A DNA stretch of 64,000 bases from an uncultured Flavobacteriales bacterium (GCA_938082505.1 CALLLH010000005.1:124001-188000), one strand, 5' to 3'; positions 9,140 through 19,124 are shown, numbered from the stretch's first letter. A program made the numbers and translations. Notes: a model not told the origin generated them from the sequence alone.

Positions 9140-10086
9140 AACAGATGCCATTCCACCGCATGATTGGGCTGTCCGTTCTTGTCCTGCTCATCGCAGGACA
9201 GGTGCAGGCGCAGCAATTGCCGCTGAGGACCAATTGGCAGTTCAATTATTTCCAGGAAAATCCGGCGTTTGCGGGATTCTCGGATTGCCTCGAGCTGAAA
9301 GCGGGGTTCCGTCAGCAATGGGCGGGGTTCGACGGCGCACCGCAGACGGCGTTCGCCAACCTGCAGGGTGAGTTGGGCCAATCCGCCGGAGGGGGCATCC
9401 ACGGGTTCGGGGGCCGGGTCACGGATGATTCTGCAGGCCCGTATGGGTTCACCCAGCTGGACCTGGCCTACGCCTATCATTTGAAATTGTCCCAGGGCTG
9501 GAGGCTTGCCGCCGGAGCAGCCGTGGGGTTCATGCAGTATCGGTTGTCCCTGGGCGAGATCGTCCTTCCGGACTTCCAGGCGGGCAATGATCCCGCCATT
9601 ACATCGAACGCCAACCAACTGTTGGCGCCCACGATGGACTTTGGTCTCTGGGCCTACAACAAATACACCTTCTGGGGGCTTTCCGTCCAGAACCTGATCG
9701 AGCCCTCGGTGGATGAATGGGGGCTTGACACCCGTTTCCGACGCCATGTGAGCCTGACCGGGGGGTCCCTCATCAGGCTCGATGGCCCGTGGAGCTTTCA
9801 CCCGGCGGGATCCCTGAGGTTCGCTGCGGGCGCCCCGGTGGCCGTGGATGTCCAGGCGATGTTCGATTATGATGAGGTCATCCGTTTCGGTCTGGGGTAC
9901 CGCAACGAGACCGCCCTATCCGGTTTGGTGACCTTGAGCCTCATGGAGAACATCACCATAGGGTACGCCTATGACCGGAACGTCGGTCCCTTGAGCCAAG
10001 CCTCGGCCAACACCCACGAATTCACCCTTGGTGTGCTCGCGTGTCCCACCAGGTCGGGCCACGTCCCTTGTGCCGCATTTCAATGA
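9136..10086 (+). CDS. PorP/SprF family type IX secretion partner protein
   Basis: 316 residues with a signal peptide (MKQMPFHRMIGLSV...GQVQAQ), then a beta-rich outer-membrane-type protein. Family hallmarks are the early NYFQENPAFAG segment and FRQQWAGFDGAPQT (consensus YRxQWxxFxGxPxT). SprF of Flavobacterium is needed for surface display of the type B cargo SprB. The start overlaps the stop of the adhesin gene by 4 nt, so the pair is almost certainly cotranslated, and this protein is inferred to anchor or export its neighbour. Confidence 0.92.
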   Translation: MKQMPFHRMIGLSVLVLLIAGQVQAQQLPLRTNWQFNYFQENPAFAGFSDCLELKAGFRQQWAGFDGAPQTAFANLQGELGQSAGGGIHGFGGRVTDDSAGPYGFTQLDLAYAYHLKLSQGWRLAAGAAVGFMQYRLSLGEIVLPDFQAGNDPAITSNANQLLAPTMDFGLWAYNKYTFWGLSVQNLIEPSVDEWGLDTRFRRHVSLTGGSLIRLDGPWSFHPAGSLRFAAGAPVAVDVQAMFDYDEVIRFGLGYRNETALSGLVTLSLMENITIGYAYDRNVGPLSQASANTHEFTLGVLACPTRSGHVPCAAFQ

Positions 10087-10135
10087 GGATGGTGCAACAT
10101 CCTGACCGGGTCATCGTATACAGACCATCGCGCTG

Positions 10136-13100
10136 ATGACTTACCGTTGCGGACCATACCGACCGATCGCCCTCCCAAAGTCAGGGGGCATTACGGTCGC
10201 CGCAATGTTGTCCTTGGTTTTCCTGTGTTGTGGTTGGGCCCCATTGGGAGCACAATGTCCGGACACCATTGAAGTCCTGCAGCCGATTTCCTGCAGCGGC
10301 GCGGATGACGGGGTGCTGTCGGTCACCGTTCCGGATGGCGTCGACGGCAATGATGTGTTCTGGCTCCAGAACAACGACACCTTGTTCGGCCCCGTGCAGA
10401 CCAACCTTGGCCCGGGAAGTTATCTGGCGTTCATTCCTGGCTGCCCACCGCTGGGAGCCACGCTGAATGAGCCGTTCAATTTTTTCATCACGGCTGCGGT
10501 CACCCAGCTGCCAACGTGTGATGCGCCGTGTTCCGGGGTCGTAACGGTCACCTCGAACTTCGGTGCAGAGCCCGTCACCTATACCTGGTCGCACGATGCC
10601 GCTGAAACAGGTCCAATCGGGACGGATATCTGCGAGCAGTTCATCTTGGTCTCCGCCATGGATTCGAATGGGTGCGTGGATCAGGACATTGTTTCCGTGG
10701 AGATTCCCGATGTGGAGGTGCTCACCTTTCCCACCCCCCCGAGTTGTTTCGGTTTTTCCGATGGCTCGGCAGCGGCCGTAGCCACAGGGGGACTCGGCGG
10801 TGATTTCGAATTCGAGTGGATCGATGCCTCAGGCAACGCGGTGGGCAGTACGGCGGACATTTCCGACCTCACAGCAGGGGGATATCTGGTCACCGCAACG
10901 GATACAGGAGGTTGCAGTGCTTCCGCTGTGGCCATACTCGACGCGCCAGCACCGGTCGATGTGGCCATGGAGGCGCAGGGCGTGAGTTGTTCCGGAGCCG
11001 CGGATGGCTTGGCCGTGGCGTCTTTCGCCGATGCGGTGAATTTTGCCTGGTCAGGACCGAACGGTTTTGCGGCATCCGGCGCGCAATTGGACACCATCAT
11101 GGGGTTGGAGCCTGGAGACTATGTGGTTTTGGTCACTGCTGTTGATGGGTGTGTAGGGGAAGGCAATGTCAATGTTCCCGCTCCCGCGCCGTTGGAAGTG
11201 GAGGCCTACCTGGACCCTCCGAGCTGTCCCGGACTGGACGACGGTGTCGTCGGCGCCGTTGCCATGGGAGGAACGCCGGGCTATGCGGTGGAGTGGACCC
11301 TGCCTGATGGTGGAGTGGCCGAGGGCCAATTCCTGAGCGGGGTGCCCGCAGGAACCTATCTCTTCAGCCTCGAGGACGCCAATGGTTGTCCTGCTGATGG
11401 GGTCGCCCTCCTTACCGATCCCGACCCCGTGGAGGCCTCCCTGGATGTCATCGACCCCCTCTGTGCCGACGGGCCGCTTTCCGATGATGGGAATGTTGCC
11501 GCCACGGTCACGGGCGGATTGGCTCCATACAGCGCGGTCTGGGTCGACCTGGGCACGGGTTCCGTCGTGGCCACGGGCCTTGCTGCAGCCGGCCTCTCCG
11601 CAGGCAACTACGGACTCGGCGTATCTGATGCCCTCGGTTGCCTTCTGGACACCATCGTCACATTGACGGCTCCCGATTCCCTGGAGGTATCGCTGGAATT
11701 CGAGGCGCCGGCATGTGCAGGAGAGGCCAACGGCTTCATTTCCGCGTCCGCAGCGGGTGGCGTACCGGATTACGTCTATCTGTGGCAAGGGGGCGTGGCG
11801 CCGACCATTGGCCCTGAAATCTCGGGATTGGGACCGGGCAACTACACCCTCGAAGTGACGGACGCCAACGGGTGTCAGGCATTGGACGTCATTGTTCTTG
11901 AAGAACCGGAATTGCTGCAGTTGGTGTTGGCGTCAACCCCAGTGGGGTGTGACGGCAGTGACGGGTCGGTGGTGGCCGTCAGCGCGGGAGGCACCGAGCC
12001 CTATGCCGTGCTCTGGACCAACGGGTCCGGTGAGGAAATGGGTTCCATGGACACCTTGTCCGGGGTTCCTCCAGGGGTCTATACCGCTCTGCTGACGGAT
12101 TCGAACGCATGCACTGCAGAAGCGTCGATCGCGGTGGCGCTGTTGCCCCCGTTGACGGTTGACGTCGATCTGGGGACGGTGGATTGCGCCTCGGGGCAAG
12201 TTCCCGTGACCATCAATGTCGCGGGCGGTGCCGCCCCGAGCATATTGACGCTGTCGGACGAGGACGGGGGGCTCGGTTACACCATCGGAATGCTGTTGGA
12301 TCCGGGCACGTACTCGGCCTTGGTTGTCGATGACCGCGGCTGTTCGGAGGATTCTTCCTGGACCATCCACCCCCCGGTCGAGGTCGTTGCGGACATCTCA
12401 TCAGCAGGGTGTCTGGGGGCAGGCTCCGTCCACCTGGATGTCGTGGGAGGCGATCCGGACGCCGGATTCAATTTCAACTCACCTCAGTTGGGCGCGCCCA
12501 CAGCAGCATCCGGGGCGTCGGCAACATGGAATGAGGTGGCCGAAGGGGCCTACACCTTCGTGATTGGAAACGGGACCTGCAGTGTTACGCAGACCGTTGA
12601 AGTGGAGGGCGTAGACCTGTTCGACTGGACCGTTGAGACCATTCCCTTCGCTTGTACGGACGCACCGGGCGCGGTCACGGTCACGGTGGATGGGGGGCAG
12701 GAACCCCTTGTTTTTTCAGGCCAGTCCGAGGACGGTTCCGTGGTTTGGACGCTTTCCGAGGCCACCGGACTTGACCCCGGCAACTATGAAGTGTCCGTGA
12801 TGGACGCGGCGGGATGTCAAAGGGATACGGTCGTACAGGTTGAAACCACCCCGGAGCTGAGCATGGATGCCACGGTGGAGGACATCAGTTGCAGTGGTGC
12901 GGATGATGGTGCCATCCTGTTGGAGGCGGAAGGGGGCGCAGCACCATTGACCTTGGGCGCCGTAGGCCCTGCAGGCCCCATGCCCTTGCCCTTGGAAAAC
13001 CTCATGGCCGGAAGTTATGTGGCCGGGGTCATCGATGCACGGGGCTGCACTGCGGATACCGTGGTCGTGGTCTTGTCCCCCGACCCCCTGGTGGTCGAAA

Positions 13101-15268
13101 CCGGTTTGCTACCCGAGTCCTGCTCAGGCACCGCCGACGGCCAAGCTGAATTGACGATTTCGGGCGGAACGGAGGCCATTCAAGCGCAGTGGGACGGAGG
13201 CCCTTCCGGGAGCGTCTGGACCGGATTGTCGGAAGGAACCTATGGCTGGACTGTCGTGGACGCCAATGGCTGTGACACGGCGGGCACAGTGGACATCCCG
13301 GTTGCAGGCGCACTGCTGGCAGAGGCCCTCGTCCTGCCCGTATCCTGCACGGACGGTGTTCCGCAGGGCGCGGTGGTCATTTCCATCCAGGGCAACGGTG
13401 CGGATGCCGAGGTCCTGTTGGGCGGCCTCCCGGCGGATGCCTTTGCGGCCTCGGACACAGCAGACAACTGGCAATGGATCAACCTCGCGGCAGGCAGTTA
13501 CGGCTGGTCCGCTTCCCTCGGGGAGGGGTGTTTCACCTCGGGACAGGTAGACATCGCACTGCCAGAGCCCCTGGCCTTTTCGGGTGTCATCAACCAGCCC
13601 GCCTGTGAAGGAGGAGCGGGAAGCGTGATCGGCAATCCCGTGGGGGGGACGGCACCGCTGACCACCGCGTGGTCCGGAACCACCGCATCGGGCGACTCCC
13701 TCTCGGGAGAAGGGGCGTTGGCCGAATTCCTGCCGGAGGGCACGTTCACATGGACCCTGATGGACGCCTCGGGCTGTTTCCTCGACACCACCGTGACCCT
13801 GGAGGCCCTTTCCTCAGGCCTGTCCTTGGATCAGGCCCTCACCCAGCCGAGTTGCGGCGGAGCTCTGGTTGGAGAGGCCGTCCTCACACCTTCCGGAGGT
13901 TTGCCACCCTACGCAATCGTCGTTCAAGGGGCCGCCGACACCACGGTATTGCCTTTTCTGGTTCCGGGTTCCTATCCGTTTACGCTGGTGGATTCCATCG
14001 GATGCGGGTACCAAGACACCATCGTGATCCATCCGGCCAGCGATTTCAGCCTGTTTGCTTCGGTCGATCCGGCCTCCTGCGCCGACAGTGAAGACGGCCA
14101 GATTACATTGGAAACGGAGAATGGCACAGGCGAAGTCGACTTCACATTCACAGGGCCTTTCGGTGCGATGCCGGCGTCAGACACCATCGCGGGAGTGGGG
14201 GCCGGCATCTATGAGGTGACCGCATTGGATGAGGCGGGGTGCCCCGCAGTCCTGTTGGTCGAAGTTGGAGCGCCACCACCTGTGGTCGTATTGCTGGACA
14301 GTCTCGTCAGGCCCAGCTGTGTGGGCGATGAGAACGGCTTCCTTTCAGTGGCGGTATCCGGAGGCGCGGGGCCGCCCTATGACGTCCAATGGCTGCTCGA
14401 TGGGGTCTTTTTCGGCAATGGTCCGGACCAGGAAAACCTGGGCGAAGGCCCCTACGCCGTGGAAGTGTTCGACCCGGCTGGATGTCCCGGCAGCATTGCG
14501 GCCATTGCACTGGTCGCAGAGGGGGATGTCCAATTGACGCTTCCGTCGGACACCACCTTGTGTTCAGGAAGCCCCTTGGAATTGGAGGCGACCGCGACCG
14601 GCGCCACGGAAGCGTATTGGATGTTGCCTTCCGGCAACAGTGGGATTGGGTTGTCTACCGGTGTGGGTGCCGTGGAGGAAGGCACCGTTCATTGGGTCTT
14701 CACGGCCATGCGGCTGGGCTGTGTCCAGGAAGATTCGGTCGCCGTGACCGGGTTGTCATTGCCCAATCCCGATGCAGGGCAGGACGCTTTCATCGTTGGA
14801 GGAACCGCTGCTTTCCTCGGTGCCGCAGGCGCTCCTGACGAATGGAATTACGCCTGGACCCCGGCAAACGCAGTGGTGTCGCCCACGGCAGCGGCAACAG
14901 CCACGGAGCCCCTCACGGAAACCACCGTGTTCGTGCTGGAGGCCACGACACCAGAAGGGTGTTCGGCGGCGGATACGGTGCTCGTCGAGGTCTTGCAGAC
15001 GTTGGATATACCATCGGGGTTCACACCGAACAGCGATGGAATGAACGACCGCTGGAACCTGGGTGGGCTGGATCAATACCCGTCCGCCGAAATCACGGTG
15101 TTCAACCGCTGGGGGGACGTGCTGTTCACGCAAGGGGTCGACCAGGGTCCGTGGGATGGAACATTGAACGGCATCCCCGTTCCCGTGGGCACCTACTACT
15201 ATCACATCCGGGTGAATGAACCCGCGCTTCAGACCGAATGGACCGGACCCATCACCATCATGCGATGA
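10136..15268 (+). CDS. SprB-like repeat adhesin with T9SS type B sorting domain
   Basis: A 1710-residue secreted protein with an N-terminal hydrophobic signal (around residues 22-39). The body has about 18 divergent modules of roughly 80-90 residues, each starting with a Cys-containing SCxGxxDG motif and ending with a GxYxxxVxDxxGC-type motif, matching SprB repeats. An Ig-like segment precedes the C-terminal type B domain (SGFTPNSDGMNDRW ... FNRWGDVLF ... VGTYYYHIRVN). SprB of Flavobacterium johnsoniae is a mobile gliding adhesin; this shorter relative is likely an adhesin. ATG 10205 is an alternative start. It overlaps the downstream PorP/SprF gene by ATGA. Confidence 0.92.
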   Translation: MTYRCGPYRPIALPKSGGITVAAMLSLVFLCCGWAPLGAQCPDTIEVLQPISCSGADDGVLSVTVPDGVDGNDVFWLQNNDTLFGPVQTNLGPGSYLAFIPGCPPLGATLNEPFNFFITAAVTQLPTCDAPCSGVVTVTSNFGAEPVTYTWSHDAAETGPIGTDICEQFILVSAMDSNGCVDQDIVSVEIPDVEVLTFPTPPSCFGFSDGSAAAVATGGLGGDFEFEWIDASGNAVGSTADISDLTAGGYLVTATDTGGCSASAVAILDAPAPVDVAMEAQGVSCSGAADGLAVASFADAVNFAWSGPNGFAASGAQLDTIMGLEPGDYVVLVTAVDGCVGEGNVNVPAPAPLEVEAYLDPPSCPGLDDGVVGAVAMGGTPGYAVEWTLPDGGVAEGQFLSGVPAGTYLFSLEDANGCPADGVALLTDPDPVEASLDVIDPLCADGPLSDDGNVAATVTGGLAPYSAVWVDLGTGSVVATGLAAAGLSAGNYGLGVSDALGCLLDTIVTLTAPDSLEVSLEFEAPACAGEANGFISASAAGGVPDYVYLWQGGVAPTIGPEISGLGPGNYTLEVTDANGCQALDVIVLEEPELLQLVLASTPVGCDGSDGSVVAVSAGGTEPYAVLWTNGSGEEMGSMDTLSGVPPGVYTALLTDSNACTAEASIAVALLPPLTVDVDLGTVDCASGQVPVTINVAGGAAPSILTLSDEDGGLGYTIGMLLDPGTYSALVVDDRGCSEDSSWTIHPPVEVVADISSAGCLGAGSVHLDVVGGDPDAGFNFNSPQLGAPTAASGASATWNEVAEGAYTFVIGNGTCSVTQTVEVEGVDLFDWTVETIPFACTDAPGAVTVTVDGGQEPLVFSGQSEDGSVVWTLSEATGLDPGNYEVSVMDAAGCQRDTVVQVETTPELSMDATVEDISCSGADDGAILLEAEGGAAPLTLGAVGPAGPMPLPLENLMAGSYVAGVIDARGCTADTVVVVLSPDPLVVETGLLPESCSGTADGQAELTISGGTEAIQAQWDGGPSGSVWTGLSEGTYGWTVVDANGCDTAGTVDIPVAGALLAEALVLPVSCTDGVPQGAVVISIQGNGADAEVLLGGLPADAFAASDTADNWQWINLAAGSYGWSASLGEGCFTSGQVDIALPEPLAFSGVINQPACEGGAGSVIGNPVGGTAPLTTAWSGTTASGDSLSGEGALAEFLPEGTFTWTLMDASGCFLDTTVTLEALSSGLSLDQALTQPSCGGALVGEAVLTPSGGLPPYAIVVQGAADTTVLPFLVPGSYPFTLVDSIGCGYQDTIVIHPASDFSLFASVDPASCADSEDGQITLETENGTGEVDFTFTGPFGAMPASDTIAGVGAGIYEVTALDEAGCPAVLLVEVGAPPPVVVLLDSLVRPSCVGDENGFLSVAVSGGAGPPYDVQWLLDGVFFGNGPDQENLGEGPYAVEVFDPAGCPGSIAAIALVAEGDVQLTLPSDTTLCSGSPLELEATATGATEAYWMLPSGNSGIGLSTGVGAVEEGTVHWVFTAMRLGCVQEDSVAVTGLSLPNPDAGQDAFIVGGTAAFLGAAGAPDEWNYAWTPANAVVSPTAAATATEPLTETTVFVLEATTPEGCSAADTVLVEVLQTLDIPSGFTPNSDGMNDRWNLGGLDQYPSAEITVFNRWGDVLFTQGVDQGPWDGTLNGIPVPVGTYYYHIRVNEPALQTEWTGPITIMR

Positions 15269-16173
15269 AGCGAGCGAATTCCATACCGAACAGGGTGCGC
15301 TGCATCGTCTTTCTCCTTGCGGTGGCGCTGACCCCGTGCGCAAAGGGGCAGCAATTGCCGGTGACCACATTGCCACTGGATCACGCATACGATGCCCATC
15401 CCGCGGCGGCGGGTGCGGACTCGTTGATCCACGTCAGCCTCTGGCAGCGAAGCCCATGGACGGGTTTGCCTTCTGCACCCAGAACGACTTCTTTGGCCTT
15501 GACGTCCCCTACGGGGTCCACGTCTTTTGCTTGGGGCGCAAGGGCCTGGAGTGATGTCGCGGGCCCGACGCGCATGTCCGGAGCGCATGTCGGATTGGCC
15601 TACAAGACCCGTTGGACGGAAGAGCTCAAGATGTCATTCGGCTTGGGCCTGGGATGGACGCAGTTTTCAATCGATGGCAACCGGATCGAACTGGAGCAGG
15701 CCGGCGATCCTGCGCTGGGGGATACCTATCAGGCCATAGGTGTGCCGGACGCAACCGCAGGACTCATGATCTCCAGCCCGCGTTTCCAGATGGCGGTTTC
15801 TGCAGGTCAGGTGCTCGGCGGAGGGCTTCCTGTGTATGATGGGACGAGCGTTGATTCTCGACTGGAGGCCCACCTCCGCGGGTTGCTGTCCTATCGGTTC
15901 GGTTCGGGAGAATGGGGGTGGACTCCGGTGTTGCAATTCCAGCACTTGAGGCCTGTGCCTTCGGAGTGGTCTGCGGCCCTGCGCGTTGACAAGGCGCAGG
16001 ATGTATGGGCGATGGCGGGCTATCGTTCAGCGGGAGCAGGACATTTTGGTGCGGGGGTCCGCATCAACGACCAATTGACATTCAGCTACAACCGGAACTG
16101 GGCGATGGGTACCCTTGCCAAGGTCTTGGGCGGGGGCCATGAAGTGGTGCTTGCATTCACGGTGCCGCGTTGA
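15265..16173 (+). CDS. PorP/SprF family type IX secretion partner protein
   Basis: 302 residues with a signal peptide (MKRANSIPNRVRCIVFLLAV...CAKGQ) and a beta-rich body. The N-terminal motif is more divergent than in the upstream paralog (HAYDAHPAAAGADS, WQRSPWTGLPSAPRTTS), but it keeps the PorP pattern of aromatic-Gln/Arg-Trp followed by Pro-x-Thr. It starts inside the stop codon of the SprB-like gene (ATGA) and is inferred to be its dedicated T9SS partner. An in-frame ATG at 15238 was rejected because it lacks a signal peptide. Confidence 0.88.
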   Translation: MKRANSIPNRVRCIVFLLAVALTPCAKGQQLPVTTLPLDHAYDAHPAAAGADSLIHVSLWQRSPWTGLPSAPRTTSLALTSPTGSTSFAWGARAWSDVAGPTRMSGAHVGLAYKTRWTEELKMSFGLGLGWTQFSIDGNRIELEQAGDPALGDTYQAIGVPDATAGLMISSPRFQMAVSAGQVLGGGLPVYDGTSVDSRLEAHLRGLLSYRFGSGEWGWTPVLQFQHLRPVPSEWSAALRVDKAQDVWAMAGYRSAGAGHFGAGVRINDQLTFSYNRNWAMGTLAKVLGGGHEVVLAFTVPR

Positions 16174-16246
16174 AGAAGGGTGGTGGAGGAGGCGTGGCAC
16201 GTCTTTGGCCCCGGTAGTTTAGCGCAACAAACAACAAACTTCGAAC

Positions 16247-17098
16247 ATGGCGGGATTCAAGAATTTGGAGGACCTCGTGGGTGACCTCGAAGAAGGCCTC
16301 AGAAAGTTGCGGGCGGGAAAACTCGAGCCGGAGGAGCTGACCCCCCTCGTGGTGGATGCGAGGGAGCTGTGCGACCGCCTGACATTGTTGAGGTTCAAGG
16401 CGCATGAATTCTCCTATGAGATCCGGCGCAAGGCACCCGAGGGCGGGGTGGATGACAAATTGGCTGACCGCCAGCCGATCAGGCCCTTCCGGATCGGAGC
16501 GGCTTACCAGACCTCGCTCATCGACGCGATAGAGGAGGTCAGCAGGGAACAGGCCGAACAGGCCGAGGATCAGCGGAGAAAGGAGGGCACGCCCGAGCTG
16601 TTCGATGCCCCGCTCGAATGGCCCGAAACGGAGGTTCCTGAGGCACCTGAGGCACCCGAACCGACGCCGGAAGCCTTGGAAGAGGAACCGATGAATTCCG
16701 CTGAGGCCGATGCGCCCGAGCCCGAGCCCGTGGTGGAGGAAATTTCGGTGCCTCCGGTTGTGGAAGAGGCTTTTGAGTCGGCGACCATCGGCTCCATGGC
16801 ATCGCAACACCGCGAGCCCAACCAGGAGGGGCCTTCCTTGGCGGAGCAATTGGAGCGCCAGCCCATTTCAGACCTCCGGTCGGCCTTCAGCCTCGTGGAG
16901 AAGTACGAGTGCATCAAGATGCTGTTCGATGAGGACGCTGTGGAATTCAACCGGGTGCTGGAGGCATTGGAGGAAGCGGGAACGTTTGAATTGGCCCTCC
17001 ATTGGCTGGGCCAGCATGTCGAAGCGTCAAAGGCTTGGGACCGGGAAGATCCGCTGGTGATGCGTTTTCTCGAAAGGGTGGAAAGGCGATACAGCTGA
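16247..17098 (+). CDS. Conserved-looking acidic protein of unknown function
   Basis: 283 residues, not assigned to a family. The N-terminal 90 residues are helical (LEDLVGDLEEGLRKLRAGKL...). A low-complexity Pro/Glu linker follows (about residues 110-175, EAPEAPEPTPEALEEE). A helical C-terminal domain covers about 195-283 (SDLRSAFSLVEKYECIKMLF ... DALEEAGTF-like). The architecture suggests a cytoplasmic scaffold with two helical domains joined by a flexible linker. No signal peptide or membrane helix is present. rsmI starts 1 nt after its stop, so the two are cotranscribed. Confidence 0.75.
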   Translation: MAGFKNLEDLVGDLEEGLRKLRAGKLEPEELTPLVVDARELCDRLTLLRFKAHEFSYEIRRKAPEGGVDDKLADRQPIRPFRIGAAYQTSLIDAIEEVSREQAEQAEDQRRKEGTPELFDAPLEWPETEVPEAPEAPEPTPEALEEEPMNSAEADAPEPEPVVEEISVPPVVEEAFESATIGSMASQHREPNQEGPSLAEQLERQPISDLRSAFSLVEKYECIKMLFDEDAVEFNRVLEALEEAGTFELALHWLGQHVEASKAWDREDPLVMRFLERVERRYS

Positions 17099-17099
17099 A

Positions 17100-17765
17100 A
17101 TGCTGACCATCGTACCTACGCCGATCGGCAACCTGGGGGATTTTACGCCAAGAGCGTTGGAGGCTGTTCAGGCTTGTGATTTCGTGCTCGCAGAGGACAC
17201 GAGGACCACAGGGTCGCTGCTTCGGCTCAAGGGCGTTGATGCGCGTCTGAGGTCCTTTCACGCGCACAATGAGCACAAAGTTCTCGACGAGGTTGTAGCG
17301 GACCTTGTATCCGGGGCCACGGCTTGTCTTTGCAGCGATGCGGGCACGCCCGCCATCAGCGATCCCGGATTTCTTTTGGTGCGGGCGTGCATCTCGGCAG
17401 GGGTGGAGGTGCAATGTCTGCCTGGCGCCACCGCCTTTGTGCCGGCATTGGTGGTAAGCGGCCTTCCCTGTGACCGGTTCGTTTTCGAAGGTTTTCTCCC
17501 CCACAAGAAAGGCCGCCAGACCCGCTTGAAGGCGCTGGCCCTCGAGCCGAAAACTTCGGTTCTCTACGAGTCTCCCCATCGGATCATCCGGCTGCTGGGC
17601 GAGCTGGAGGAACACTGCGGCCCGGAGCGCAGGGTGAGCGCCAGCCGGGAGCTGTCCAAGAAATTCGAGCAGACGGTGCGGGGCACGGTGACAGAAGTTC
17701 GGGCCCACTTCGAGGCCCACCCTCCGAAAGGAGAATTCGTGGTGGTCTTGGCAGGAGCGGATTGA
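17100..17765 (+). CDS. rsmI: 16S rRNA (cytidine1402-2'-O)-methyltransferase RsmI
   Basis: 221 residues. The N-terminal PTPIGNLGDFTPRA, AEDTR and SDAGTPAISDPG motifs are the signature of the tetrapyrrole-methylase-fold enzyme RsmI, which 2'-O-methylates C1402 of 16S rRNA with SAM. It is shorter than the E. coli enzyme (about 286), lacking the C-terminal extension. It starts 1 nt after the preceding gene and converges on radA with a 6-nt gap. Confidence 0.92.
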   Translation: MLTIVPTPIGNLGDFTPRALEAVQACDFVLAEDTRTTGSLLRLKGVDARLRSFHAHNEHKVLDEVVADLVSGATACLCSDAGTPAISDPGFLLVRACISAGVEVQCLPGATAFVPALVVSGLPCDRFVFEGFLPHKKGRQTRLKALALEPKTSVLYESPHRIIRLLGELEEHCGPERRVSASRELSKKFEQTVRGTVTEVRAHFEAHPPKGEFVVVLAGAD

Positions 17766-17771
17766 ATCCGT

Positions 17772-19124
17772 TCAGAACAAGACTTTCTGCAGCTCGCCCA
17801 CCCGATCGACCTTGACGAGCTCAAGCCCAGCGGGGGGCGTCGGCCCCTTGCCCACCAGACCACTGACCACGAGCTTCTTCATGCCGAGTTTGGCGGCCTC
17901 CATCATCCGTTGGTCGATGCGGGCGACGGGCCTCACCTCACCGGTCAGGCCGACTTCGCCACACAGGGCGGTTTTGGGGTCGAGCGTCAGGTCGAGGGTC
18001 GAGCTCAGGATGGCGCCGACCACCGCCAGATCGATGCCGGGGTCGCCCAGGCGGATCCCACCGGTCAGGTTCAGGAAGACATCCGAGGCGCCGAGCTTGA
18101 ATCCACAACGCTTCTCGAGCACGGCCAACAGCATGTTCAGGCGCCGGAGTTCATAGCCGGTGGCCGAACGCTGTGGTGTGCCATAGACGGCGCTGCTTAC
18201 CAGTGCCTGGATCTCCACCATGAGCGGGCGAGCCCCCTCTACGGCCACGGCCAGGGCGGTGCCGCTCAGCCGCGCACCTGCCTGCCCCACCAGGGCTCCG
18301 GAAGGATCGGTCACGGGGTGAAGGCCGTCGCCGCGCATTTCGAAAATGCCGATTTCCTGGGTGGACCCGAAGCGGTTCTTGACGGCCCGGAGGATTCGGT
18401 AGGCGTGGTGCCGGTCGCCCTCGAAGGTCAACACGACATCGACCATGTGCTCGAGTACTTTGGGGCCGGCGATGGCGCCCTCCTTGGTGATGTGCCCGAT
18501 GAGCACGACGGGAAGCTGCAAGGGTTTGGCCGCCAGAATCAGCTCTGCTGTGGACTCGCGCACCTGGGCCACACTTCCGGGCGCACTGTCCACCCTGGGC
18601 GAGTGCAGCGTCTGTATGGAGTCCACGAACAGGAGGTCCGGTTTGTGCTCCTTCACGGCACGCACGATGCCCTCAGTGGAGGTCTCGGGGAGGATCAGAA
18701 GGTCGGGCCCAAGGGTGCCGAGGCGGTCAGCGCGAAGGCGCACTTGTTCGGGACTCTCCTCGCCGGAGACATAGAGGATCTTTCCCGAGGCCTTCATGGC
18801 CGTCTGCAAGCTCAACGTGGACTTCCCTATGCCGGGCTCCCCCCCGAGGAGCACGAGCGCTCCCGGGACCAGGCCGCCACCCAGGACGCGGTCGAACTCA
18901 GGTTCTCCCGTTCCTGCCCGGTCCGTCTTCTGTTCGGTATAGTCTATGAGCGGCCGGGCCTCGACCGCCCCTGCGACCACAGCGGAGCGTTCCATCCGAG
19001 GATGGGCGGCCTCCTTGAATTCATTGACTGTATTCCAGGATTTGCAGCTCGGACAGCGACCGACCCACTGGCCGGTCACGTGACCACAGTCGCCGCATAC
19101 GAACCGGGTCCGTGTCTTGGCCAC
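17772..19124 (-). CDS. radA: DNA repair protein RadA (Sms)
   Basis: 450 residues, normal length. The N-terminal zinc finger is CxxC...CxxC (CGDC, CPSC). The RecA-like ATPase has Walker A GGEPGIGKST near residue 94 and the RadA-specific KNRFG motif near 253. The C-terminal Lon-protease-like domain follows (GGIRLGDPGIDLAVV). RadA promotes branch migration of recombination intermediates. Its start lies 7 nt after the stop of the giant T9SS protein gene, so the two appear to share a transcript. Confidence 0.95.
   Translation of the reverse strand: MAKTRTRFVCGDCGHVTGQWVGRCPSCKSWNTVNEFKEAAHPRMERSAVVAGAVEARPLIDYTEQKTDRAGTGEPEFDRVLGGGLVPGALVLLGGEPGIGKSTLSLQTAMKASGKILYVSGEESPEQVRLRADRLGTLGPDLLILPETSTEGIVRAVKEHKPDLLFVDSIQTLHSPRVDSAPGSVAQVRESTAELILAAKPLQLPVVLIGHITKEGAIAGPKVLEHMVDVVLTFEGDRHHAYRILRAVKNRFGSTQEIGIFEMRGDGLHPVTDPSGALVGQAGARLSGTALAVAVEGARPLMVEIQALVSSAVYGTPQRSATGYELRRLNMLLAVLEKRCGFKLGASDVFLNLTGGIRLGDPGIDLAVVGAILSSTLDLTLDPKTALCGEVGLTGEVRPVARIDQRMMEAAKLGMKKLVVSGLVGKGPTPPAGLELVKVDRVGELQKVLF

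Noticed and set aside
16211-16246. tRNA-like string ccccggtagtttagcgc before the unknown acidic protein
   Set aside because: No anticodon arm, T-arm or matching acceptor 3' strand follows, so it is not a tRNA.
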